From: Candidatus Campylobacter infans
Lineage (GTDB): Bacteria; Campylobacterota; Campylobacteria; Campylobacterales; Campylobacteraceae
Length of the DNA stretch: 64,000 nt
NCBI GenBank assembly: GCA_009827235.1
Contig: SPMW01000001.1
Span: 1-64,000, forward strand
Direction of reading: 5' to 3'
In this document: piece after piece, positions 34,322-45,121 of the stretch
Layout of the letters: each line of letters begins with the position of its first letter
How positions within the stretch are numbered: position 1 is the stretch's first letter
Position numbers and translations under genes: made by a program
Notes under the pieces: model-generated
Database searches by the model: none
What the model saw: only the letters and a program-made list of their open reading frames with translations
Told to the model about the DNA's origin: nothing

Positions 34322-35251
34322 TTAAATTTTAAAATTTTCAAGCATTTTTTCACTCAGTGCTAAAAGCTCGCAAGCTCCGCGCTCTATAAAGCTATTTGCA
34401 AAATCCACGCCTGCGCTCAAATACTCGCTTTTAGCGTATGTTTTGCTGTCTTTTAAAATTTTTGAAGCATCGATTAAACCAAGCACGGCTTTGACGCTAA
34501 TTATTTCATTATCTAGCACGGCATTTACGCCAATTGGTGCTTGGCAGCCTCCATTTAGTCTATCAACAAAGGCTCTTTCTACGCTAGTTTCTATGCGGGT
34601 TTTTTCATCGTCTAAAAAGGCGATGGCTTCTTTGATGGCGGTGTTTTTACTTGCTATTTCAATGCCTAATGCGCCTTGACCCATCGCTGGTATAGTATCA
34701 AGCGTGCTTATAAAGCTTACAAGTTCATTAAGTTTTAATCTTTCAATCCCGGCCTTTGCCAAAATAATACCATCAAAAACTCCATCTTTTAATTTTTGAA
34801 TGCGCGATATTACATTGCCACGCAGGCTAATTAGCTCTAAATCAGGGCGCAAGGCGCGTATTTGCATTTGGCGGCGAAGGCTAGTGGTGCCAATTTTTGC
34901 TCCGCATGGCAAGGCTTGTAATGACGAATATTTCATACTTAATAAAGCATCGCTTGTATTTGCGCGCGAACAAACACAAGCAAGCTCTAAGCCAGGCTCA
35001 AAGCGCGTAGGCACATCTTTTAGGCTATGGACGGCTATGTGGGCTTGTTCGTTTAATAGGGCATTTTCAAGCTCTTTTGTAAAAAGTCCCTTGCCGCCAA
35101 TTTTTGCTAGCGGAGTATCTAAGATCACATCGCCTTTTGTTTTCATTGTAATTAGCTCTACTTCATGGCCCTTTTGGCGCAATAAACCAGCGATATGCTC
35201 GCTTTGCCATAAGGCAAGAGCGGATGCGCGAGTGGCAATTTTTATTTTCAT
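34322..35251 (-). CDS. hemC: Porphobilinogen deaminase (hydroxymethylbilane synthase)
   Basis: Joins four porphobilinogens in heme synthesis. 309 residues. N-terminal IATRASALALWQSEHIA, AVHSLKDVPT, and the dipyrromethane-cofactor cysteine in NGGCQAPIGVNAV near residue 240. Complete and of normal length. Eleven bases after the FxsA-like gene, likely the same operon (murJ-fxsA-hemC). Confidence 0.97.
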   Translation of the reverse strand: MKIKIATRASALALWQSEHIAGLLRQKGHEVELITMKTKGDVILDTPLAKIGGKGLFTKELENALLNEQAHIAVHSLKDVPTRFEPGLELACVCSRANTSDALLSMKYSSLQALPCGAKIGTTSLRRQMQIRALRPDLELISLRGNVISRIQKLKDGVFDGIILAKAGIERLKLNELVSFISTLDTIPAMGQGALGIEIASKNTAIKEAIAFLDDEKTRIETSVERAFVDRLNGGCQAPIGVNAVLDNEIISVKAVLGLIDASKILKDSKTYAKSEYLSAGVDFANSFIERGACELLALSEKMLENFKI

Positions 35252-35262
35252 TTGTTTAGCCT

Positions 35263-35655
35263 TTATTTAAGATTATTTGGACGCTCGTCAATAATTTCTA
35301 CATCGATTATTTCATCATCTGCGCTAAAATCATTAGTGTAAGAGGGTGTATTTTTCTTAGTTAAAAACACTGAAAAAATTATTATCAAAACAGCCAAAAT
35401 ATCGCATAAAATCCCGGGCAATATCAGCAAAAATCCACTAAATACAAAACCAAAAGAGCCAAAAATCCCAGCAAAATTTGCTTTTTGCATATTTGAATAA
35501 AGCCCAAAACCACCGCCATGAATTACTAAATAAGACCCTAGCATTAAACTTAAAAACGCCTCTAACAAATACCACAAAAAGCCGACATTTATGATAAAAA
35601 CGATAGTGCAAATACACTCAAAAATCAAATAAGGTAAAAGTAAAATTTTAAGCAT
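35263..35655 (-). CDS. FxsA family membrane protein
   Basis: 130 residues with three to four membrane helices, including the GSYLVIHGGGFGLYSNMQK and GFLLILPGILCDILAVLI stretches of FxsA. In E. coli FxsA is a cytoplasmic-membrane protein that relieves phage T7 exclusion by F; the normal role is unknown. Lies between murJ and hemC, as a homologue does upstream of hemC in C. jejuni. Confidence 0.82.
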   Translation of the reverse strand: MLKILLLPYLIFECICTIVFIINVGFLWYLLEAFLSLMLGSYLVIHGGGFGLYSNMQKANFAGIFGSFGFVFSGFLLILPGILCDILAVLIIIFSVFLTKKNTPSYTNDFSADDEIIDVEIIDERPNNLK

Positions 35656-35695
35656 AAAAACCTAACAAAATATTTTACGCGATTGTAGCAAAAAA

Positions 35696-37093
35696 TCATA
35701 AATTTGCTAGCAAAAAAATCCTTAAATAATAAAGCATAAAAGCAAAAATTAGGCTACAAAGCAAGGTTAAAAGCGTGATTTTTGAATAAATTAGCTTAAA
35801 AAACTCTCTAAATCCAAAAACCCATAAAGCACAAAATAAAATAAAAAATCCACTAATTGAGCCTGATAGTGCAATCCCGCTAGCACCAAATGGCTTAAAC
35901 AAAACAAGGCAAAAAGTAATATTTATAAAAAGTGAATATATAGAAATTTTAGCGGCCAAGCCTTGTTTGAAGTGCGCAAAAAGCCACAGCGAAAAAAGCT
36001 TATACAACCCAAAAGGCAATAATCCAAGCATACACATTTGTAGCACTATGGCGCATTCTTTGGTGTTTTGTGCGTTAAATTCCCCGCGCTCAAAAAGCAA
36101 GTAAATTATAGGCTCAGCAAGCAAAAATCCACCAATGCTAGCAAACAATAAAAGAGCAAATAAAACATCAAAGCCTTTTTTTAATAAATTCTTAGCCAAA
36201 AGCTCATCGCCGGCTTTGATTTGTTTTGAAATTTTAGGGAAAATTGCTGTGCTAAGAGCTATGGCAAAAAGTGCTAGCGGGAGCTGAAATATGCGGTTTG
36301 CATAATATAAATAGCTAATGGCTCCGCTTGCTAAAAAGCTAGCTATTAGCGTGCTAGCAAAATCGCCAATTTGTGCAGCTGAGCTACCTAAAACGCCAGC
36401 AAAAAAGCTTTTATAAAAGCCTTGCATTTTTGCCCTTTGAGAGCCAAAAAACTTAGCCAAGCCAAGAGTTAAAATTTTAAATAATCCAAGCTTTTTGATG
36501 GCAAATAAATGCGCTAAAACTTGTAATACTCCACCAGCTACCACGCCCCAGCTAAGATACAGCGCAGCTGTGCTTTGGGGTTTGTTGTGAGCAAATATTA
36601 AAGCACAAATCATAGCTATATTTAAAAGCGCCGTGCTAAATGCGCTTGTGGCAAAATGCGAGCGATATTGTAATAAACTAGCAAAAACGCTGACTATAAA
36701 AATACAAAGCAAATACCAAAAATTTATGCGAACAAGCGGTAATGCTAAATTGATGCTTTGTGCATCAAAACCAAGGGCTAAAAGCTTAGTAAATAGCGGT
36801 GTAAAAAGCATTACAAGCAAGCTAAGCCCTAGCATAAATGCGCTAAATTTTAATAAAACCTCAGCCAAAAACAGCCCCTTTTTGCTGCTTTTTATAAAAT
36901 GTGGCAAAAAAGCTTGCGTAAATGCGCCCTCGCCAAAAAGTCGCCTAAAAAGATTAGGCAATTTAAAAGCTACAAAAAATATATCACTCCAAAGTCCTGC
37001 GCCAAGACTAGCAGCCGTTAGCAGATCGCGTAAAAATCCTAAAATGCGTGAGATAAAAATACCAGCTGAATTAGTAAAAAAATGTCTAAGCAT
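35696..37093 (-). CDS. murJ: Lipid II flippase MurJ
   Basis: Flips lipid II across the inner membrane. 465 residues, about 14 helices. The N-terminus has the family stretches GFLRDLLTAASLG and KLPNLFRRLFGEGAFTQAF; later GSSAAQIGDF and YYANRIFQLPLALFAIALSTAIFPKI. Normal length for campylobacter MurJ (MviN). First gene of the minus-strand murJ-fxsA-hemC run, divergent from pyrH. Confidence 0.95.
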   Translation of the reverse strand: MLRHFFTNSAGIFISRILGFLRDLLTAASLGAGLWSDIFFVAFKLPNLFRRLFGEGAFTQAFLPHFIKSSKKGLFLAEVLLKFSAFMLGLSLLVMLFTPLFTKLLALGFDAQSINLALPLVRINFWYLLCIFIVSVFASLLQYRSHFATSAFSTALLNIAMICALIFAHNKPQSTAALYLSWGVVAGGVLQVLAHLFAIKKLGLFKILTLGLAKFFGSQRAKMQGFYKSFFAGVLGSSAAQIGDFASTLIASFLASGAISYLYYANRIFQLPLALFAIALSTAIFPKISKQIKAGDELLAKNLLKKGFDVLFALLLFASIGGFLLAEPIIYLLFERGEFNAQNTKECAIVLQMCMLGLLPFGLYKLFSLWLFAHFKQGLAAKISIYSLFINITFCLVLFKPFGASGIALSGSISGFFILFCALWVFGFREFFKLIYSKITLLTLLCSLIFAFMLYYLRIFLLANL

Positions 37094-37234
37094 AAGCCCT
37101 CAAAAATTTTTGCTTATTATAGCGCGTTTAGAAGCGTTTTGGCAGGTTAAAATTTATGAAATTTTAAAATTTGCTTGCTTGGAAATGTTTAGAAATTTTA
37201 AAAATAAAGCCAAAATTAAAGGATATTTTACTAA

Positions 37235-37996
<762 letters not shown>

Positions 37997-38015
37997 ATTT
38001 GAAATAAGGGTATAA

Positions 38016-38228
38016 ATGAGAGCAGAACAAATAATCACAAAAGCACTTCAAAAAGTAGGCGATGATAGATATAAGCTAGCTTTGATGGTGGCTAAAAGAG
38101 CAGAGCAATTAGGCGCAGGAGCTAGCGCGCTAGTAGAAAATACAAGCAAGATGAAAAGCGTAGATATCGCGCTTTTAGAGATTGCCGAGGGTAAAATAAT
38201 CTTAGACAATGATAGCGCAGAAGCTTAA
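38016..38228 (+). CDS. rpoZ: RNA polymerase omega subunit
   Basis: 70 residues, the usual length. The RAEQIITKALQKVGDDRYKLALMVAKRAEQL N-terminal helix and the short EIAEGKIIL stretch match the family. Helps fold beta-prime, and in many bacteria mediates ppGpp effects; its place just before spoT is thus telling. 19 bases after pyrH. Confidence 0.93.
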   Translation: MRAEQIITKALQKVGDDRYKLALMVAKRAEQLGAGASALVENTSKMKSVDIALLEIAEGKIILDNDSAEA

Positions 38229-38357
38229 AATTTTGAAATTTTAAAATTTTAAAGCTAAGGATTTAGTTTAAAATTTTAAAAACAAATAAAATTTTAAACT
38301 CCAAGCTTTATAAAAAGTAAAATTTTAAAATTTAATAAGCTATAAGGGTTAGTTTCA

Positions 38358-40532
38358 ATGAATAAAAGCGATAATAGCTTAGAGTTATTAATCGAGCAAA
38401 TTTGTCGTTGCCACGATATAGAAAGCGCAAAAGATATTTTATATGGCGTAACTAAGCCAACTGGTATGTTATTAAAGGCGGTGAATTTTTGCATTTGCTT
38501 ACATGAAGGACAGGTGCGAAAAAGTGGCGAGCCATACAGCATTCATCCTATTTTAGTGGCGTGCTTTGTAGCGCATATGGGCGGAGATGAAAGTATGCTT
38601 TTGGCTGCGCTTTTACATGATGTGGTAGAAGATACAGAATGTAGTAAAGAAGATGTGGCTTTTGAGTTTAGCGAAGAAGTGGCGGATTTAGTAGATGGAT
38701 TAACTAAAATAGTTGCTATTCGCAAAGATGAATTAGTTAGTTCAAGCTCAAATGAAAAATTAACGGCCTCAGCACTGACCTTTCGTAAAATGCTTTTAAG
38801 CTCTATTGACGATATGCGCGTGCTTGTAATTAAATTATGCGATAGACTTCATAATATGCTAACCCTTGAAGCCTTGCGCCCTGATAAGCAACGCCGAATA
38901 GCCGAAGAAACGCTGATTGTGTATGCGCCAATCGCTCATAGGCTGGGAATTTCGGCTATTAAAAATGTGCTTGAAGATTTGGCATTTAAGTATGTTTTGC
39001 CAGATGAATATGCCAAAATAGACGATTTTATCAATTCATCTAAACAACAACTACAATTAAAAATAAATTCATTCAGCCAAAAAGTTACAAACGAGCTTTT
39101 AGCAAATGGTTTTAGTGAGGATAGTTTTGAGATACAAAAACGCATAAAGCATTATTATTCAATATATCTAAAAATGCAAAGAAAGGGCATAAGTTTAGAA
39201 GAAATTTTAGATTTATTGGCTGTTAGGGTGATAGTTAGCGAGGATATGGATTGTTATTTGGTGCTTGGAATTTTGCATATGAATTTTAGCCCGCTAATAT
39301 CTAGGCTAAAAGATTATATCGCCTTGCCTAAGCAAAATGGTTATCGCACGCTTCACACCACGCTTTTTGATGATAAAAGCATTATAGAAGCGCAAATTCG
39401 CACTTTTTCTATGCACAAAACAGCAGAATACGGCGTAGCAGCTCATTGGCGCTATAAGCACGGCGGCAGCTTTATGCCTAGCGTGAATAACTGGCTAAAA
39501 GAATTAAAAGAAGATGAAAGCAAAAGTGCGCCTGAGGATTTTTATGAATATGCAAAAGATAGTCTTTATGTAGAAGATATTGCTGTGTATTCGCCTGCTG
39601 GCAGGCCTTTTACATTACCACGCGGTGCTACCGCGCTTGATTATGCCTATGAAATCCACTCAGAAATCGGCCTACACGCCAAAGAAGCCTATGTAAATAA
39701 ATTAAAAGTGCCTTTGCTAACTGAATTAAAAAACGGGGATATAGTTCAAATAATCACCGGCGATGAGCCAAAATATCGATGTAGCTGGCTAGATAATGTA
39801 AAAACTGGCAAGGCACGCGCCACTATCCGCGCGCATTGTCGCCAAAAATTAAAAGACATAAATATAGCCATTGCGCATAAAATTTTATCTGCGATTTTTG
39901 ACATAGATGATGATAAATTAAATCAATGGCTTGAAGCTGAAAACTACAAAAAAAATATTTTCAAAATCGCCACAGATTCTGTATTTTTACAAGATGTGGT
40001 AAATACGCTAAAAAAATATCCGCGCAAAGAAAAAATTTTTGGCTTTTCAAGCAAATATGAGATAAAAAAGCAAAAATGCGATAATATCGTAATTTATAGT
40101 AATTTTAAGATAAATCGAGCGATGTTTGATTACTGCTGTAATCCTAAGCGTGGTGATGATATTTTGGGCTTTCGTTCAAATCATAGCGTGATTGTCCATC
40201 ATAAGCTTTGCGAAAGAGCTAGCAAGCTAATGGCAAATGGAGATGAAATGATTTTTGTAAAATGGGCTAAAAATGCGCCAAATCGCTATAAGATTATTTT
40301 AAACATAGAAAATAAGCGCGGTAGCCTAGCTAGCTTTTTAAATGATTTAGCCAAGCAAAATATGGATTTAGTAACCATAACGCTAAATGAAGGTGGCGAA
40401 GAAGAAAGCGTGGAGTATTTTGAGCTAATCGCCCAAACTCAACAAGACGCCGATGTAGGCGCAATACGCGAGAGATTAAAAGATAAATATAAAATTATAG
40501 AGTGGAATTCCTTAGCCGATGCGTATTCATAG
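38358..40532 (+). CDS. spoT: Bifunctional (p)ppGpp synthetase/hydrolase
   Basis: A 724-residue RelA/SpoT homologue. The HD hydrolase domain (LLAALLHDVVEDTE, about residues 75-90, metal residues intact) is followed by the synthetase domain (LKDYIALPKQNGYRTLHTT, about 318-337), the TGS domain (AVYSPAGRPFTLPRGATALDYAYE) and a C-terminal ACT domain. As campylobacters usually carry one long Rsh, both activities probably reside here and drive the stringent response. Starts 129 bases after rpoZ in a spacer made largely of AAATTTTAAAATT-type repeats. Confidence 0.95.
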   Translation: MNKSDNSLELLIEQICRCHDIESAKDILYGVTKPTGMLLKAVNFCICLHEGQVRKSGEPYSIHPILVACFVAHMGGDESMLLAALLHDVVEDTECSKEDVAFEFSEEVADLVDGLTKIVAIRKDELVSSSSNEKLTASALTFRKMLLSSIDDMRVLVIKLCDRLHNMLTLEALRPDKQRRIAEETLIVYAPIAHRLGISAIKNVLEDLAFKYVLPDEYAKIDDFINSSKQQLQLKINSFSQKVTNELLANGFSEDSFEIQKRIKHYYSIYLKMQRKGISLEEILDLLAVRVIVSEDMDCYLVLGILHMNFSPLISRLKDYIALPKQNGYRTLHTTLFDDKSIIEAQIRTFSMHKTAEYGVAAHWRYKHGGSFMPSVNNWLKELKEDESKSAPEDFYEYAKDSLYVEDIAVYSPAGRPFTLPRGATALDYAYEIHSEIGLHAKEAYVNKLKVPLLTELKNGDIVQIITGDEPKYRCSWLDNVKTGKARATIRAHCRQKLKDINIAIAHKILSAIFDIDDDKLNQWLEAENYKKNIFKIATDSVFLQDVVNTLKKYPRKEKIFGFSSKYEIKKQKCDNIVIYSNFKINRAMFDYCCNPKRGDDILGFRSNHSVIVHHKLCERASKLMANGDEMIFVKWAKNAPNRYKIILNIENKRGSLASFLNDLAKQNMDLVTITLNEGGEEESVEYFELIAQTQQDADVGAIRERLKDKYKIIEWNSLADAYS

Positions 40533-40628
40533 CCAAATGCGCGAAATTTTAAATTATCATTAGCTGGCGTGTATTTATAACAGATGCACGAAATTTTAAA
40601 TTATTTGCTTTTAAATATAAAATTTAGT

Positions 40629-42557
40629 TTAATTTAAGCCCTTTTTTAGCTTGCGAATTATAAAGCGCGCTGGGTGAATTTCATTTAAAATGCTAGCGCG
40701 CACGCAAGGCTGGCGTTTTAATAATAAATCGCAAATAAGCTCAGCCCCTAAAACAGCACTAGCTAGTCCATGCGCGCCATGAGCGGTATTTACAAATACA
40801 TTTTTATGGTATTTTGGGGCTTTTTGCTCGCTTTTATTTTTACTCCATAAAAGCGCTTTGTAATCTTGTTTAAACGCGCTTATATCGTGCATTTGCCCAA
40901 TTATCGCAAATCTATCGCCGCTATAAGCGCGAAAACCTACATTTGAGCTTAAAATTTCTACTTGATTTGTGCTGATAAACTCGCTTAAATTAGCGATATT
41001 TTGGGCGTTGTCGCTATCTTTTGGGCTTAGGGATAAATCTAGTCTATTAAAGGTTGAACCTATTGTTTGGCCTTTTTGGCGTGCCTTACAAATATACCCA
41101 CGAGCGCAAAAGGGCGTTTTTAATTCAAGCAAGGGTGAAATAATCGTGCTTTGACCTCTTACCTTGCTCAAAAGCAAATTTTCATCATAATTTTTTATTA
41201 AATCCAGACCATCGCCACCGCCAGCAAAAATAATTATATCAGCATTTGTTTGTTTTAGTGTCTTGTTTTGTTTATAATTTATTAAATAACAATTTTGCTC
41301 TTTATTAAAATTTGCGTTTAAAAAAGTGCTTGAAAAGCTTATATTTAAGGTTTTAGCTAGGTGCTTGCGAAAACTCAAAACTTCAATTTGTGCGCCTTTT
41401 TTTATGTTTATTTTAGGATAGGGCAGGGCATTTTCATCATAGCTTAAAAGTGCGCTATTTGCGTTTTTGAAGCGAGTTTGCTGGGCTTTATTTGTGGCAT
41501 AATGTAAAACTTGGCAAAAATCAATAAAATTGAAAAAATTTTGATCTTGCCTATAAAAATTATACGCTAAAAGCGAGCTAAGCAAAGAAAAACGCCCAAG
41601 CAAAACATCGTTTTTTGTAATTAGCGGGAGCAAAAGACCGCTTTCATTTGAGCTTGCGCCATTTTGAAGGTCTTTTTGTTTTTCTAAAATTTCGCAGTTT
41701 ATGCCTAAATTTTTTAATTTATAAGCAGTGATTAGCCCTGCGATACCAGCGCCTATTATTATGGCCTTTTTGCCTTTTAGGGCGTGGATTTTTGGCATTG
41801 CGAGATCAATTTCGTGTAAATTTTGAAAATTTGGATAGGAAAACCATATGTTTTTATTGATATTGCGCGTTTTTGGCTGGTTGCAAATGGCGTGGGAAAA
41901 CTCCCTTTTTTTATTAGTGCCTTTAAGTTTAAAATGCGTAAAATCAGCACTCTTTAAGCCATCTTTTAGCACTCTTGCACAGCTAAAACTTCTAGCCACG
42001 CAACCCTTCAAACTAAACTCACCCAAACGCTCCAAAAAACGCTTATCCCACATTTGCGGATTTTTAGACGGACTAAAACCATCTAAAAACCAAATATTTG
42101 CCCTAAAAAAACTCTCATCTAAAAAATCCAAAATATCGCCAAAATAAAGATCTAAAATAATCTCGCAGTTATTATTTAAATAAAATTTTAATCGCACCAG
42201 CTCGTTTTGGATAATTTCGTATTGTTTATAAAAAGCACTAAAAAGCTCGCTAAGCTCGTTTTTTAGGGCTAAAAACTGCTTTGATTCATAAATGCTTTTT
42301 AGCTCATTTTGGCTTAGTGGATATTTTTCAACGCTAATATAATGTAAATCAAAACCCATCTTTAATGCTTTTTGTGCGCTTAAAAAGAAGTTTAGCCCAG
42401 CTCCAAACCCAGCCTCAGCCACTACTATATTTTTAAAATTTCTAAAATAATTAAAAGCATCTATATAAACTTGCTCTCTCTCACCAAGCGGATTGAAAGC
42501 ATCAAAATACACATCATCAAAGCGCGATGCATATGGAGCGTTATTTTTAAAAATCAT
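40629..42557 (-). CDS. mnmC: tRNA 5-methylaminomethyl-2-thiouridine bifunctional enzyme
   Basis: Finishes the mnm5 modification of wobble uridine. 642 residues. The N-terminal SAM methyltransferase domain (VVAEAGFGAGLNFFL and FLDGFSPSKNPQMWDKRFL) is fused to a C-terminal FAD oxidase (AIIIGAGIAGLITAYKLKNL near residue 265, GDRFAIIGQM and NTAHGAHGLASAVLGAEL at the end). Both halves are complete. Its ATG overlaps the amiA stop by four bases. Confidence 0.94.
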   Translation of the reverse strand: MIFKNNAPYASRFDDVYFDAFNPLGEREQVYIDAFNYFRNFKNIVVAEAGFGAGLNFFLSAQKALKMGFDLHYISVEKYPLSQNELKSIYESKQFLALKNELSELFSAFYKQYEIIQNELVRLKFYLNNNCEIILDLYFGDILDFLDESFFRANIWFLDGFSPSKNPQMWDKRFLERLGEFSLKGCVARSFSCARVLKDGLKSADFTHFKLKGTNKKREFSHAICNQPKTRNINKNIWFSYPNFQNLHEIDLAMPKIHALKGKKAIIIGAGIAGLITAYKLKNLGINCEILEKQKDLQNGASSNESGLLLPLITKNDVLLGRFSLLSSLLAYNFYRQDQNFFNFIDFCQVLHYATNKAQQTRFKNANSALLSYDENALPYPKINIKKGAQIEVLSFRKHLAKTLNISFSSTFLNANFNKEQNCYLINYKQNKTLKQTNADIIIFAGGGDGLDLIKNYDENLLLSKVRGQSTIISPLLELKTPFCARGYICKARQKGQTIGSTFNRLDLSLSPKDSDNAQNIANLSEFISTNQVEILSSNVGFRAYSGDRFAIIGQMHDISAFKQDYKALLWSKNKSEQKAPKYHKNVFVNTAHGAHGLASAVLGAELICDLLLKRQPCVRASILNEIHPARFIIRKLKKGLN

Positions 42558-44008
42558 GGGTTTTTGGCAAAATAAGCATCAATGCCATCTGCAATGCCTT
42601 TTGCCAAGGCTTGTTGGTATTTATCATTTGCTATTAGCTTGCTTTCTTTTGGGTGAGAGATGTAGCCTACTTCTATTAACGCTGCTGGCATAAGCGCGCC
42701 AACAAGCACCCAAAATGGAGCTTCTCGCACGCCACCATCGTTTATTTTATAATTAGTCTTTACGCTTTTTAACATACCGCTTTGTAAATCTATGGCTAAT
42801 TTATTACTAGATATGATTTTTTCGCGGTTTAAAAAATTAAGAAAGCTAATTTTACTAAAATAATTCATTTCATCGGTGTCTGCTTTGTTTTCAAGGTTGG
42901 CTGCGTCCATGGAGCGTTTGGAGCGAGTAGGGCTTAGAAAAAATGTTTCTATGCCACTTGTGATTTTTGCGCTTTTTTCGTTGGCTACGGCGTTTGCGTG
43001 GATTGAAATAAATAAATTAGCGTTTTTTTCGTTAGCAAAACTAGTGCGGGTTCGCAAATTTACAAATTTATCGCTTGAACGCGTATAATACACCTTATAA
43101 CCGCGATTTTTTAGGATACTAGCTAGTTTTTTGCTGATATTTAGCACAATGTCCTTTTCTTTTAGTTTTTTATCGTTTGAGAGTGCGCCACCATCTTTGC
43201 CGCCATGACCTGGGTCAATTACTATAATTTTTTTAGCCCTTTCTTGCTTGTTGGGCGCGTTTTGCTGGTTTTGATTGTTTGCTAAATTTTCATATTTTGT
43301 TAAATTTTCATCTTCTTCATTTATGTTTTTTTGCTCTGCTTGTTTTGTTTTATTTATTTTTTCTTCGTTTTTGAAAATCAATTCATTTTGTTTTAGATTA
43401 AAGCTTATATTTATTTTTTTTTCTGCTTGAAATACCACGCGCACCTTGTTTTGGCTTTGTTGTGCTATTCGTAAGCTAGGGCTTATTTTTTGATTAAAAT
43501 TTGGAATTTTGATATTTAAGAATGCGTTTATATCATAAATTTTGCGGTATGATTTATTGTCTTTTAGCTCAAAACTTTTGATATTGTTTTTATTTAAAGG
43601 CGCGCTAAGCTTAAATTTTAATTCATTTTCATTGCTACTAATAGAAATTATATTTATTTTTTGTTTGCTTTGTGTTTTGGTATTTGTAAAGACGCTTTTT
43701 TCATTATTTTTAATTTTGCTTTGAGTTTGTGCTTTGGGTTTTTTTTGGTTTAGCTCTTTTTCGTAATTAGAATAATCCAAGTTCAAAGCCTTAGAAGCTT
43801 TTATAAGGCGAATTAGGGCTTTATTTTTATCTGCGTCCTTGCCGTTCATTACAGATTTTATATAAACGCCCTTTAAATCATTATATATTTTAATCTTGCC
43901 AACTCTACTAGCATTTGCAAAATTCTTATCAAAAGCCTCAAAAGCATTGGCATTTAAGCTAGATATTAAGGCCAAAAATAATGCAAAAGCTAGAAAATAC
44001 CTAAGCAT
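42554..44008 (-). CDS. amiA: N-acetylmuramoyl-L-alanine amidase
   Basis: A 484-residue exported peptidoglycan amidase. Signal peptide of about 22 residues (ends SSLNANA), an AMIN-like beta domain around 90-200, a charged Gln/Asn-rich linker (about 205-260), and the Amidase_3 catalytic domain. Zinc ligands are in DPGHGGKDGG (H), the following KEKDIVL Glu, and SIHANA (H); VEVGYISHPKES supplies the catalytic Glu. I start at the ATG at 44008 with GGAGAAA before it rather than a GTG three codons earlier. Overlaps the NMO gene end by eight bases and mnmC by four. Needed for daughter-cell separation in campylobacters. Confidence 0.92.
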   Translation of the reverse strand: MLRYFLAFALFLALISSLNANAFEAFDKNFANASRVGKIKIYNDLKGVYIKSVMNGKDADKNKALIRLIKASKALNLDYSNYEKELNQKKPKAQTQSKIKNNEKSVFTNTKTQSKQKINIISISSNENELKFKLSAPLNKNNIKSFELKDNKSYRKIYDINAFLNIKIPNFNQKISPSLRIAQQSQNKVRVVFQAEKKINISFNLKQNELIFKNEEKINKTKQAEQKNINEEDENLTKYENLANNQNQQNAPNKQERAKKIIVIDPGHGGKDGGALSNDKKLKEKDIVLNISKKLASILKNRGYKVYYTRSSDKFVNLRTRTSFANEKNANLFISIHANAVANEKSAKITSGIETFFLSPTRSKRSMDAANLENKADTDEMNYFSKISFLNFLNREKIISSNKLAIDLQSGMLKSVKTNYKINDGGVREAPFWVLVGALMPAALIEVGYISHPKESKLIANDKYQQALAKGIADGIDAYFAKNP

Positions 44009-45113
44009 TTTCTCCACGCGTTAGCTTTTTAAGAAGTTCTTTTACGCTTATAATTTCTTTAAGGCGGTATCCGTTTGCGCCTGTGAAAAATAAGCCGGTG
44101 TCTTTTTTGCCACTAACTGCGTCATATAGTCTATCAGCAATGCAATACCCCACGGCTTTTGCGCCTATACCACGCTTACAAGGGCTTACGCAATTTGAAA
44201 TGCAATTTATTTTAGGGCCTTGTTTGTTTTCTACTAATTTTATTAAGTTTGTGCGAATTCCGCGCGCTGGGTAGCCAACTGGTGATTTAAATAACTTTAT
44301 ATCGTTTTGCGTGGCATCAAGCAAAACTTGCTTAAACTCAGGTGCAGCATCGCATTCATGCGTGCCAATAAAGCGTGTTCCCATTTGCACGCCACTTGCT
44401 CCAAGATTTATGGCATTTATTATATCTTGGTGATCCCAAATCCCGCCAGCTGCAATCACAGGTATAGGTCTGCCTGCTTTTTTGGCCCATTCATTTGCTT
44501 CTGCTACAACAGGGCTTATTAGTTTTTCTAGCGCAAATTCTGGATCTAAGCATTGCTCATAAGTAAAGCCTTGATGTCCGCCACTTTTTGGCCCTTCTAA
44601 CACAAAGGCATCAGGCAAGACATCATAACGCATTAGCCAGCGTTTGCAAATAATTTTTAATGCTTGAACGGAGCTGATTATAGGCACTAGGGCTACATCT
44701 TTAAAATTTTTAGTAAATTCAGGCAAGCTAGTAGGCAAGCCAGCACCTGAAATAATAATATTTATGCCATGCTCGCAAGCATCTTTTACTATTCTTGCGT
44801 AATCATTGCTAGCGCACATTATATTTGCCCCTAGCGGTTTATCGCCACAAATTTTTCTTGCGTTATCGATTATTGCCTTAAAGCCAGCTGTTGAATAAAA
44901 ATTTTCACTATTATACGGCCTAAAATTTAGCTCTTTACTAACAAATTTTAAGTGATTATAATACCCAGTGCCTACTGAGCTAATAACGCCAAGCGCGCCA
45001 TTTGCGCTAACTGTGCCAGCTAGACGATCCCAGCTAATGCCAAGTCCCATACCACCTTGTATTATTGGAATTTTAATTTCGTATTTGCCTATTTTTAATG
45101 CTTTTAAATCCAT
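44001..45113 (-). CDS. Nitronate monooxygenase family flavoprotein
   Basis: A 370-residue FMN TIM-barrel protein. Family stretches: PIIQGGMGLGISWDRLAG at the N-terminus, GANIMCASNDYARIV, GPKSGGHQGF, and PVIAAGGIWDHQDIINAINLGASGVQMGTRF (FMN phosphate site). Often called 2-nitropropane dioxygenase; related to FabK-type enoyl reductases. A C-terminal CISNCVSPCKRG cysteine group is common in the campylobacter form. True substrate unknown. Follows tyrS with an eight-base gap. Confidence 0.87.
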   Translation of the reverse strand: MDLKALKIGKYEIKIPIIQGGMGLGISWDRLAGTVSANGALGVISSVGTGYYNHLKFVSKELNFRPYNSENFYSTAGFKAIIDNARKICGDKPLGANIMCASNDYARIVKDACEHGINIIISGAGLPTSLPEFTKNFKDVALVPIISSVQALKIICKRWLMRYDVLPDAFVLEGPKSGGHQGFTYEQCLDPEFALEKLISPVVAEANEWAKKAGRPIPVIAAGGIWDHQDIINAINLGASGVQMGTRFIGTHECDAAPEFKQVLLDATQNDIKLFKSPVGYPARGIRTNLIKLVENKQGPKINCISNCVSPCKRGIGAKAVGYCIADRLYDAVSGKKDTGLFFTGANGYRLKEIISVKELLKKLTRGENA

Positions 45114-45121
45114 TGTTTTAC

